This document shows positions 7,679-14,502 of a stretch of DNA of 17,816 bases, piece by piece (position 1 is the stretch's first letter; every line of letters begins with the position of its first letter). The notes beneath the pieces are model-generated. The model ran no database searches, was not told the DNA's origin, and saw only the letters and a list, made by a program, of their open reading frames with translations. Source of the DNA: Hyphomicrobiales bacterium. Its GTDB lineage: Bacteria > Pseudomonadota > Alphaproteobacteria > Rhizobiales > HXMU1428-3. The DNA lies in NCBI GenBank assembly GCA_021775385.1, contig JAJFHW010000339.1, positions 1 to 17,816 on the forward strand, given 5' to 3'. The position numbers were made by a program, and so were the translations under genes.

Positions 7679-8112
7679 TAACTAATCCTCTAATTCGCAT
7701 TCGAAATATATTTCAACCACAAACCAAACCCAGCGCCAAACAGGCACTAAACCAGTTGCAAAAGACAAATCATCTTGAAATGAGTGAACCCCTCTCCCGT
7801 AAAGATATACAGGTACTTGGTATACGAAACTAGACGCTTACCAAGCCTACTCACTCATAGACAAAGCAATTTCCTGACATCTTTCAGAAACAAAATCAAC
7901 CCTGCCATTAGCTGAGAAGGGTTCAATATCCCAAAATATAGACATTTTACCAAAAAATTAGACCAATTACGGGGGAGAACAGACAAAAAAATATTTAAAA
8001 TTTTAATCAGTTTCATTCAATCAAATTAAATATAGTTCAATTCTTCTATGATAAACACTTTAAATCATCAAAAGTACGATCAATTGAGCAGCCAAAACAA
8101 AAGAGTTTGAAA
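7679..8112. other. Non-coding gap between ccr and the small membrane-protein gene
   Basis: The region between two divergent starts holds the ccr ribosome site, the two-stem element at 7780-7858 and a weaker inverted repeat, AACCCT (7898-7903) with AGGGTT (7918-7923). The remainder, about 7925-8100, is AT-rich and should hold promoters for both genes, but no convincing -35/-10 pair stands out. Confidence 0.6.
7780..7858. promoter_or_regulatory. Foldable two-stem element upstream of ccr
   Basis: ATGAGTGA (7780-7787) and TCACTCAT (7851-7858) are perfect complements 63 bases apart. Inside them CTTGGTA (7816-7822) and TACCAAG (7839-7845) form a second perfect stem with a 16-base loop. The element ends about 100 bases before the ccr start. 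It could be a structured leader, a small RNA or a binding site for a regulator. I do not recognise a known riboswitch class, and the tRNA hallmarks are absent. Confidence 0.4.
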
Positions 8113-8397
8113 ATGATGTCAGAAAATCAAGAGCAAAAAATTCAAGCACATCAAACAAACTCAAAAATTATAATAACGCCGCCCTCATATTTAACTTCAA
8201 ATTCTCTTTGCAAAAGATTACTGCCCTTAGCAATCTTAATATCCATCCTAGCATTTGCTACAGCCTTTGTTATTTCTTTAAACGCAGGCTCAATATTTTT
8301 CAAAGCTGAAACAAGCTATTTAGTTACACTGAGTTTAGAAATGTTGTTTCTCTTATCCTGCACCATCGCCATCTGGAAAAAAACAATACAATGTTAG
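8113..8397 (+). CDS. Small two-helix membrane protein, unknown
   Basis: A 94-residue product with a charged/polar N terminus (about 1-35, rich in Gln, Glu, Lys), a hydrophobic segment at about 36-57 (LLPLAILISILAFATAFVIS), a short polar loop and a second hydrophobic segment at about 68-88 ending in IWKK. This suggests an inner-membrane hairpin protein. Start: the open frame reaches a TTG at 8107, but AAGAG at 8101-8105 sits 7 bases before the ATG at 8113, so the ATG is used. It is isolated, divergent from ccr and convergent with trmD, whose stop is only 31 bases away. No family recognised. Two membrane helices and a ribosome site favour a real gene, but conservation is untested. Confidence 0.5.
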   Translation: MMSENQEQKIQAHQTNSKIIITPPSYLTSNSLCKRLLPLAILISILAFATAFVISLNAGSIFFKAETSYLVTLSLEMLFLLSCTIAIWKKTIQC

Positions 8398-8428
8398 ACA
8401 GTAATAATAAGTAAAATTATCCTTTAAT

Positions 8429-9148
8429 TTAGAGATCCTTCGGTAAACCCAACAACAAATCAGGCCGGCGCTCTTTTGTAAGCTTTAATGATTGTTCATT
8501 CCGCCACTTCTCAATTTTACCATGATCACCACTAAGCAAAACATCTGGAATGAGCTCCCCTTCAAAGTCACGTGGCCGCGTATAATGCGGATGCTCAAGC
8601 ATGCCACCTTCAAAACTCTCATTATCCAAACTTGATTGAGCCCCCAAAACCCCGTCTTTCAAACGAACAACCGCATCCAACAGACAATAAGCTGCCATTT
8701 CACCACCAGTCATAACAAAATCACCAATGGAAACTTCCTCTAGATTCCGAGACGTTATAACCCTTTCATCAAGCCCCTCAAAACGTCCACAAACCAATAT
8801 CAAACCATCACTAGAGGCAAACTCTCGTGCTAAATTTTGATCAAAAGGGCGTCCCCGAGGAGAGAGATAAATACGGCGTGCTGTTGGACATAACTCTACA
8901 GCTGCATCAATAGCCTTCGCTGCAATATCTGGCCTGAGAACCATACCAGGGCCACCACCAGCAGGCGTATCATCAACCGAGCGATGTTTATCGCTTGCAA
9001 AATCCCGGAAATTTAAAACATCCAAGCCCCACAAGCCTTTCTCAAGCGCAGTGCCAGTAACACTCGTCCCTAACGGTCCAGGAAAAAGTTCAGGAAAAAG
9101 CGTCAAACATACTGCACGCCATTTTGGGCAATCAGAGCCACCAGTCAT
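8429..9148 (-). CDS. trmD: tRNA (guanine37-N1)-methyltransferase
   Basis: TrmD is the SPOUT-fold enzyme that methylates G37 next to the anticodon using S-adenosylmethionine and so prevents frameshifting. The 239-residue product carries the family blocks in order: [10 protein letters not shown] near the N terminus, [37 protein letters not shown], then [14 protein letters not shown] and the trefoil-knot S-adenosylmethionine site, then LEHPHYTRP. Start: an in-frame GTG at 9154 overlaps the ribosome site; the ATG at 9148 has GAGGAG with 5-base spacing and is preferred. In most bacteria trmD sits in an rpsP-rimM-trmD-rplS operon. Here neither neighbour is related: 438 non-coding bases lie upstream and a convergent small gene lies downstream, so it is transcribed alone. 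No clear terminator follows the stop. Confidence 0.96.
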   Translation of the reverse strand: MTGGSDCPKWRAVCLTLFPELFPGPLGTSVTGTALEKGLWGLDVLNFRDFASDKHRSVDDTPAGGGPGMVLRPDIAAKAIDAAVELCPTARRIYLSPRGRPFDQNLAREFASSDGLILVCGRFEGLDERVITSRNLEEVSIGDFVMTGGEMAAYCLLDAVVRLKDGVLGAQSSLDNESFEGGMLEHPHYTRPRDFEGELIPDVLLSGDHGKIEKWRNEQSLKLTKERRPDLLLGLPKDL

Positions 9149-9586
9149 CTTCACTCCTCAATAGGAAAATCAATTTTAAGTCTTTTTTTGATTATTCTTG
9201 AGTGTTTTTACTATCAGCAAAAAGCGATATTGACCAGAATGTAGAAATCCTGCTCTCCAATACTACATTATGAATGAGATAGCTTACTTCAGAGCACGCA
9301 CATGGCGCTGCAAAGCGTCCGGCGCTTAAATGCCCTCATTGTCGGAGGGCTTTTCGCTAACGCGGCTGCTGGTGGGCATCTGAAGCGCCAACAAAGCGCG
9401 GTTGCTTGTGGGCAACCTAAAGCGCCAACAAAGCGCGGTTGTTTGTGGGCAACCTAAAGCGCAACTAAAAAGAATGAAAAAACACCCCTGAGACAAAAGG
9501 AAAGCGTTTCGTGAATTGATTAAAATGAAGTTCTAGAAATGAGAAAAAGGCAAGACAGACCATATCTGAAGATTGTGAAGAACAAT
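9149..9586. other. Non-coding gap between the stress-like gene and trmD
   Basis: No gene is visible. Bases 9149-9290 are AT-rich and should contain the trmD promoter, which I could not fix. Bases 9313-9462 are hairpin repeats (listed separately). Bases 9463-9586 hold nothing recognisable beyond an AAAAAG-rich stretch resembling the start of the repeat tail. Confidence 0.6.
9313..9462. repeat. Hairpin repeats, cluster C (three standard units plus diverged ones)
   Basis: Units C2 (9396-9425) and C3 (9433-9462) share outer GCGC, inner GGTTGC or GGTTGT with GCAACC, loop TTGTGG and bulge TAAA; their starts are 37 bases apart. C1 (about 9360-9388) has GGCTGC/GCATCT, loop TGGTGG and bulge TGAA, and is joined to C2 by the same CAACAAA linker that separates C2 from C3. 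To the left are further stems: AAGCG/CGCTT around TCCGG (9313-9327), and GCCCTC (9332-9337) with GAGGGC (9345-9350) around ATTGTCG, followed by TTTT. Confidence 0.75.
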
Positions 9587-10396
9587 TTACAAAGAAACAA
9601 GAAGGGGACATCGAAACAAATTCAATAAAACCTCAAATCCATCTTTTTCAGCGGCCAATGGGCAGTAAGGCAGTAAATAAAGTAAACCTGTTTTCAAATG
9701 ACCTATTTCCCATAACAAACGAGATTGATCCATGCGTTTCATGCCATAAACCACTAAGTCACCAAAAAAGTCCGCTTCAAGGTCGTTGCGAAGCTCTTCT
9801 TCACGCTCAATGACATCGCCAATACACAAGAGAACAACGGATTGCTCAAATGTTTGTAAATAATCTCGGAGCATATTAAGCCCATCTTTCCAGGCATCAT
9901 ATGAATGCACAAGAATAACAAGAGGACCAGTTCCTGCACTAGCCCGAGGACCAGCCATTAAAACGCCGCCTCTGCAATTGCTCTCTTTTAGTTGCATATA
10001 ATCACGAGTAAGCTGGCGAGCAGATAAATGCTCTCCCATAACAATGATATTATCACGATCGCAATATGAGTGAAATTGGGCATTAACATTTTCAGTTATC
10101 GTCAAGAAATCAGAATCAATGCGAGCAGCCAAAGACCGCCGGCGCACCTCACGCTCAAGTGCACGCATCGCAATTTTATTTTCCTTTTTTAATTCATGAA
10201 GTTCAAAGCCACGCCGAGAACCACAAAAACCAACTTCTTTGGAAAAAGAAAAACGAGATGCCTTAAAAAGCTGCTCATTCTCAAGATAAAGAGCACGAAT
10301 AGGTAGGCTTGCGCCTTTTGCCATTTGAAACCCGACAGAAAGTGCAGCTTTATTTGGACAACGCCCACCAAGCTTTAATATTATCTGTTCAGCCAT
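9587..10396 (-). CDS. Universal-stress-like (UspA-fold) cytoplasmic protein
   Basis: The product is 269 residues with no signal peptide or membrane segment. The N-terminal half (ALSVGFQMAKGASLPIRALYLENEQLF, then RFSFSKEVGF) follows the first strand-helix-strand of UspA-like domains as seen in an alphaproteobacterial family of unknown role. A strand DNIIVMGEHLS closes the first domain near residue 120. A second alpha/beta unit starts at about 155 (GPLVILVHSYDAWKDGLNML). This suggests two tandem UspA-like folds, but the ATP-binding GxxG-x9-GS motif of true Usp proteins is not seen. Start: ATG at 10396 with GAGGAG 8 bases before it. Hairpin repeats begin only about 16 bases upstream of the start, so either its promoter lies beyond them or it is read from the Lon-like gene. 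The fold assignment is moderate, the function unknown. Confidence 0.7.
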   Translation of the reverse strand: MAEQIILKLGGRCPNKAALSVGFQMAKGASLPIRALYLENEQLFKASRFSFSKEVGFCGSRRGFELHELKKENKIAMRALEREVRRRSLAARIDSDFLTITENVNAQFHSYCDRDNIIVMGEHLSARQLTRDYMQLKESNCRGGVLMAGPRASAGTGPLVILVHSYDAWKDGLNMLRDYLQTFEQSVVLLCIGDVIEREEELRNDLEADFFGDLVVYGMKRMDQSRLLWEIGHLKTGLLYLLPYCPLAAEKDGFEVLLNLFRCPLLVSL

Positions 10397-10411
10397 TCAT
10401 TCGTCTCCTCA

Positions 10412-10520
10412 TAGTGCGGATGCTTTGTGGGCATCTAAAGCACTACTAAATAATGCGGATGCTTAAGGCCGGTTTCAGGTCGGAAACCTAAAGGTCCGTC
10501 CAAAAGAGGCATCTAAAGCA
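10412..10520. repeat. Hairpin repeats, cluster D, with one copy nested in another
   Basis: D1 (10412-10445): outer TAGTGC/GCACTA, inner GATGC/GCATC, loop TTTGTGG, bulge TAAA. Both stems differ from copies B and C yet pair fully. D2 (10454-10520) has the same inner arms, GATGC (10458-10462) and GCATC (10509-10513), with TAAA and GCA after them, but its loop is 46 bases. That loop contains a complete smaller unit: GGCC (10467-10470), GGTTTC (10471-10476), loop AGGTCG, GAAACC (10483-10488), TAAA, GGTCC (10493-10497). The cluster is in the leader of the stress-like gene, right before its ribosome site. The rest of this gap (10521-10743) is AT-rich, with nothing else recognised and no clear terminator for the upstream protease gene. 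Confidence 0.75.
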
Positions 10521-10743
10521 CAACAAAACAAGGAAAACCCTAAATGATTCGTGACAAAACTAAGAAGATAAATAATCAACAAAAAGATCATTTCTGAAAA
10601 TCAGTTTATAATTGCAACATATAATCAACAACCCTACCAAATGAAAAAATCAGCAACAAGATCGTTTTTAACGTTCAATTACATCCGCTTACACAAAAAA
10701 GATGAGATATAACAAAAGAATAGATTAACAAAAGGTTAACGCA

Positions 10744-13215
10744 TTAGCCAACTGGGCCATCGCTAAATGAACGGCGCATATGAGCAAAATCAGTTAAGCG
10801 CGCTTCGACACCCCGATTTAATGATCCGCTTTCAAACACACCTTTTCGAGACCGTGAGCCGGCTTTCACACCTGTTAAAATCTCCAATCCTTCATCAATG
10901 TGCTCGATAGACCAAACATAAAATTCGCCGCGCCCACAAGCCGCAACAACATCTTCGCGCAGCATCAGGTGAACTCGATTCGCGTGAGGAATAATCACCC
11001 CTTGTCCGCCAGTTAATCCACGCTCAGAACAAAGATCAAAATAGCCTTCAATCTTTTCATTCACACCGCCAATTGCCTGGACACCGCCCTGCTGATTAAC
11101 AGATCCGGTAACTGCAATTCCTTGACGAATTGGAACTTGAGAAAGCGCTGACAAAAGCGCAAATAATTCAGCAGCCGAGGCACTGTCACCATCAATTCCA
11201 CCATATGATTGCTCGAAAACCAAACTTGCACTCAAAGCAAGAGGCACAGTCTGAGCGTATGTACCCGCTAAATACCCCCAAAGGATCATAACCCCTTTTG
11301 AATGCAAAGGACCGCCTAATTCAACTTCACGCTCAATATCGACAACCCGTCCAGCTCCCATACGTACCCGTGCCGTAATTTTATTCGGCCTGCCAAAAGC
11401 ATAATCACCATGTTGCAAAACACTCAAACCATTAATTTGACCAATAACAGCCCCATCTGTTTCAATCATCTGCAAATCACGCATGATGCTCTCACGGTGG
11501 CGTTCTTTCACAAGGGAAGCTCTTCTCTCACGCTTACGAAGTGCCATCTTAATGTCAGAATGCGCTGTTGTTTTCCGCTCATCTTTAGAAGACAGATAAT
11601 CCGCCTCAATTAAAATATCCTGCAACTGGACAAAATTAATATATAATTTCTCTCCGTCGCCCGCTTGTCTGGAACTTTCTTCAATCAATCGTCCAACAGC
11701 AACTGCATCCAGAGGTTTTAAATTTTTCTTGCCTGTAATCCCAGTAATAATTTGAGCATATTGCATCTCAACTTCATCTGTTCGATCAATACGATCTTCA
11801 AATTCAGCTTGGATCTTAAAGATATTTGCAAATTCAGGGTCGATCTCTTTCAGGCGATAATAAATCTCACGCTCACCAAATAGAATGACTTTTACATTCA
11901 ATGGAATAGCTTCAGGCATTAAAGATACCGGTTTCAAAACAGACCCATCATCAATGGGAGATTGCACCCGAATTTCTTTATCAATCAGGGCCTGCTTAAA
12001 CCCTTCCCAGGAAAAATTATTCTGCAACAACTTTGCCGCATCAATCAGTAAAACACCACCATTAGCTTTGTGCAAAGCACCAGCTTTTATCATATTAAAA
12101 TCAGCGCCATGACCATTTCCGGCTCCGGTCACAGTTTCAACCCGGCCAACCATATTACTTAATGTCGGGTTCCCCTCTTTAATAAGCGGACCACCATTCA
12201 GCTCACTGCGTTTATGGCTGACCAATACATTGACCATGTAGCGGGAATATTTAGGGTCATCCTCAGTTTCAACATGTCCCTTCACCAAAACACTATCGCT
12301 CTCTTCATCAACGAACAAACCAATGTGACGAATAAGATCAACCTCAACAGCGTCCAAATAGCTCTTAATTTTTTCGATTTTTTTAAATGAATTGCGAACA
12401 CCAAGCAATGCAGCGGATACAACATTCTTAGCCATATCAGCATTCAACTTCATCAGCTTTTCAGCGCGTTCTTTTTGCTGCAAAGGAAAACTTTGAAATA
12501 GTTCAGACAATTGGCGCTCAAGCGCTTCAATCTTAGCCTCAACAACACGGCGCTCACCAACTGGTTTTGCTTGAAATTCTTCTGGCTCTATTGCTTCCCC
12601 ATCTTCCAAAGGCACCATAGTAAACCCGGAAGGCGTTCTTAAAATTCCAACATTTTTGGAGCGAGCATGCTCAATTAAATTATCAATGGCATCTTCTTGA
12701 TTACTCTCAAAGGCCAAATCAATAGCACGGCGCCGGGTGATGTATTCATCTGAGTGGAACATGGCAGACAAACCAACCCGTAATTCATCAATTGACTGGA
12801 TCACTAAGTTACGAAACTCTACTCCCTGCCCGGCAGATAATTCTATGGCAAGAGGTTGATAGCTATTTTCAAAATTATTGACATAAACCCAATCTGAAGG
12901 GGCCTCCCAGGAAGGCAATGTCTCTTTAAGAAGTTTAGTAATGGCCGTTAACTTGCCAACCCCAAGACCGCCAGCAGCAAATATGTTAAAATTATCTGTG
13001 CGGATATCAACACCAAGCGCAACAGCTTCAAGCCCGCGATCTTGCCCGATTAATCCTGAATATGGCTCAAGTTCTTTGGTTGTTAAAAATCCCAACTTCC
13101 CTGGATTTGAAGCATTTCTAAGTCCAGCAACTTCAATAGTGTCACTTGACTGCCCAGATTTTTTCCCACGTGACTTTTTACCAAGTGTTTCACGGCTTTT
13201 GCTAAATCCAAACAT
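10744..13215 (-). CDS. Lon-related AAA+ ATP-dependent protease
   Basis: An 823-residue protein of the 'Lon-related putative ATP-dependent protease' group, distinct from classical Lon because it lacks the Lon N-terminal domain. Residues ~40-110 start the AAA+ part, with the P-loop at about 82-90 (GGLGVGKLT; the residue after the Lys is Leu instead of Ser/Thr, and Thr follows). A large insertion with a helical, probably coiled-coil segment (about 215-290) follows. The Walker B-like block is NGGVLLIDAAKLL, with Ala after the Asp. The C-terminal Lon protease domain carries GGIDGDSASAAE, with the presumed nucleophile S678, and GGVNEKIEGYF, with the partner lysine K721; the 43-residue spacing matches Lon. 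Start: ATG at 13215 with GGAGG just upstream. It is transcribed alone or with the stress-like gene downstream. A role in degrading damaged proteins is inferred from the family; substrates are unknown. Confidence 0.92.
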   Translation of the reverse strand: MFGFSKSRETLGKKSRGKKSGQSSDTIEVAGLRNASNPGKLGFLTTKELEPYSGLIGQDRGLEAVALGVDIRTDNFNIFAAGGLGVGKLTAITKLLKETLPSWEAPSDWVYVNNFENSYQPLAIELSAGQGVEFRNLVIQSIDELRVGLSAMFHSDEYITRRRAIDLAFESNQEDAIDNLIEHARSKNVGILRTPSGFTMVPLEDGEAIEPEEFQAKPVGERRVVEAKIEALERQLSELFQSFPLQQKERAEKLMKLNADMAKNVVSAALLGVRNSFKKIEKIKSYLDAVEVDLIRHIGLFVDEESDSVLVKGHVETEDDPKYSRYMVNVLVSHKRSELNGGPLIKEGNPTLSNMVGRVETVTGAGNGHGADFNMIKAGALHKANGGVLLIDAAKLLQNNFSWEGFKQALIDKEIRVQSPIDDGSVLKPVSLMPEAIPLNVKVILFGEREIYYRLKEIDPEFANIFKIQAEFEDRIDRTDEVEMQYAQIITGITGKKNLKPLDAVAVGRLIEESSRQAGDGEKLYINFVQLQDILIEADYLSSKDERKTTAHSDIKMALRKRERRASLVKERHRESIMRDLQMIETDGAVIGQINGLSVLQHGDYAFGRPNKITARVRMGAGRVVDIEREVELGGPLHSKGVMILWGYLAGTYAQTVPLALSASLVFEQSYGGIDGDSASAAELFALLSALSQVPIRQGIAVTGSVNQQGGVQAIGGVNEKIEGYFDLCSERGLTGGQGVIIPHANRVHLMLREDVVAACGRGEFYVWSIEHIDEGLEILTGVKAGSRSRKGVFESGSLNRGVEARLTDFAHMRRSFSDGPVG

Positions 13216-13468
13216 ATGACCCCTCCGGATACGTAAAAAAAATCTATCAGCACTTAAGGCCTAAAGATCATTTAAACGCTCTTTTAATCTCGTAATTAAA
13301 AAAACAAACCAACGCCTCTCACATCAGAAGCATGGCCTAAAAATTAGTTTTTATACACCATTAGACAATGACAAGATAATTAAAGATTGCTAGTCCCCCA
13401 GTAAAGTATGACTATAACTATGGCCTGTTTTGCACCAGTTACCCCCAAAAATTATACATAAAGCAAAA

Positions 13469-13504
13469 AAACAACAGCAAACTTAAAAAAGCCTACTGTT
13501 GTTT
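13469..13504 (-). terminator. Terminator of the regB-regA transcription unit
   Basis: AAACAACAG (13469-13477) and CTGTTGTTT (13496-13504) are perfect complements. On the minus strand the hairpin is followed by a run of seven T. It lies about 180 bases past the regA stop, beyond repeat E. Confidence 0.65.
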
Positions 13505-13577
13505 AAAAATTTGTTGTGAGTAAAACCTTAGAGCGCACTTCTTGAGAGTGGTATCAGTTTTAGAAAATACGCCGTTG

Positions 13578-13685
13578 CTTCATGTGGATGCTTAGTCGGC
13601 ATCTGAAGTAAATAAATGGCAACTGAAGGAGCCTTAAAAAGAACAACCTAAAGCACCTAAAAAGTAATAATCGTGAGAGAAAACT
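13578..13685. repeat. Hairpin repeat, copy E, with conserved tail abutting regA
   Basis: CTTCA (13578-13582) pairs with TGAAG (13604-13608); inside, GATGC (13587-13591) pairs with GCATC (13599-13603) around TTAGTCG. Degenerate pieces follow (GGCAACTGAAGG near 13618, CAACCTAAAGCACC near 13644). Then comes the tail AAAAAGTAATA (13659-13669) and CGTGAGAGAAAAC, closely matching the tail after copy B2. The tail ends one base before the regA stop codon. Confidence 0.7.
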
Positions 13686-14240
13686 CTACCGTGGCGCACG
13701 TTTCGCCAAAATACGTTGCAGGGTTCTGCGATGCATGTTCAAGCGCCGTGCGGTCTCAGATACATTGCGATTGCACAATTCATAAACCCGCTGTATGTGC
13801 TCCCAGCGCACACGATCAGCAGACATCGGGTTCTCTGGTGGCGCTGCCTTTTCACCTGTTGCCATTAACGCTGCGACAACATCATCTGCATCAGCTGGTT
13901 TCGCTAAATAATCAATCGCACCAAGTTTCACAGCAGTAACAGCAGTTGCTAAATTTCCATAGCCCGTAAGAACCACAGAGCGGGCACTAGGTCGCGCTTC
14001 AGATAAAACCTCAAGCACTTGCAATCCATTGCCGCCATTTAGACGCATATCCACAACAGCAAACGCTGGCGGAGAACGGCGAATAATAGCAATGCCATCA
14101 TCAACATTATCAGCGGTTTGCACATCAAATCCACGCGATTCTAACGCGCGAGACAATCGATTTAAAAATGATTGGTCATCTTCAACAACCAACATTGACC
14201 GATCTTCATAAACTGACCAGTCTATCGCTTCCATAACCAT
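13686..14240 (-). CDS. regA: Redox response regulator RegA/ActR/PrrA
   Basis: A 184-residue response regulator, the usual length for RegA. The receiver domain has the acidic pocket VVEDD (18-22), phospho-acceptor D64 in VVDMRLNGGNG, the LTGYG block with the conserved Thr and the AIDYLAKPAD lysine block. After a short proline linker (APPENP), a FIS-type helix-turn-helix ends the protein: RNVSETARRLNMHRRTLQRIL, almost invariant in this family. RegA acts with RegB to switch genes for respiration, carbon and nitrogen metabolism according to redox state. Start: the frame stays open to 14300, but GGGGAG lies 7 bases before the ATG at 14240, which also gives the standard length. regB is upstream on the same strand with a 262-base gap, so regA may have its own promoter as well. 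The call is secure. Confidence 0.96.
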   Translation of the reverse strand: MVMEAIDWSVYEDRSMLVVEDDQSFLNRLSRALESRGFDVQTADNVDDGIAIIRRSPPAFAVVDMRLNGGNGLQVLEVLSEARPSARSVVLTGYGNLATAVTAVKLGAIDYLAKPADADDVVAALMATGEKAAPPENPMSADRVRWEHIQRVYELCNRNVSETARRLNMHRRTLQRILAKRAPR

Positions 14241-14338
14241 AAAAGATCTCCCCAATCTATTAAGTTTAAAGAATTGAAAACAACTAAACGAGCAAGGCAA
14301 ACAAAATCCAACACTCAGAATAGAATAACTCTAAGTTA

Positions 14339-14357
14339 GACTTTAGTCGTTAAAGTC
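14339..14357. promoter_or_regulatory. Perfect 7-bp dyad between regB and regA
   Basis: GACTTTA (14339-14345) and TAAAGTC (14351-14357) flank GTCGT. No T-run follows on the minus strand, so it is a poor terminator. It sits about 100 bases before the regA start and could be an operator or a leader hairpin. Confidence 0.3.
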
Positions 14358-14502
14358 AGAAAAGTGAAGTAAAATAGAAAAACAGGCCTAATTTGTCGCA
14401 GGGACCTTGCGTCACAACAGAACAATGAAACAGAGAAAGTGAAACAGGGGAAAATTAAAAAACACCAAAATCACAGAACATTTCACGATAAAAATTGGAA
14501 CT

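Larger units (their letters stand above)
13216..13685. other. Non-coding gap between regA and the Lon-like gene
   Basis: No gene. Bases 13216-13460 contain the protease ribosome site and AT-rich upstream DNA in which no promoter could be fixed with confidence. A terminator follows at 13469-13504 and hairpin repeat E at 13578-13685; both are listed separately. Confidence 0.6.

Noticed and set aside
7780..7858. The 79-base ccr leader element as a tRNA or known riboswitch
   Set aside because: Length and end pairing are tRNA-like, but no T-loop or anticodon arm is seen, and no riboswitch consensus was recognised.
14339..14357. Dyad between regB and regA as a terminator
   Set aside because: No T-run follows on the minus strand; kept only as a possible operator.
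14396..14413. GTCGC-N9-GCGTC as a RegA binding site upstream of regA
   Set aside because: As recalled, RegA half-sites are arranged GCGNC...GNCGC; here the order is inverted, so the match is not meaningful.
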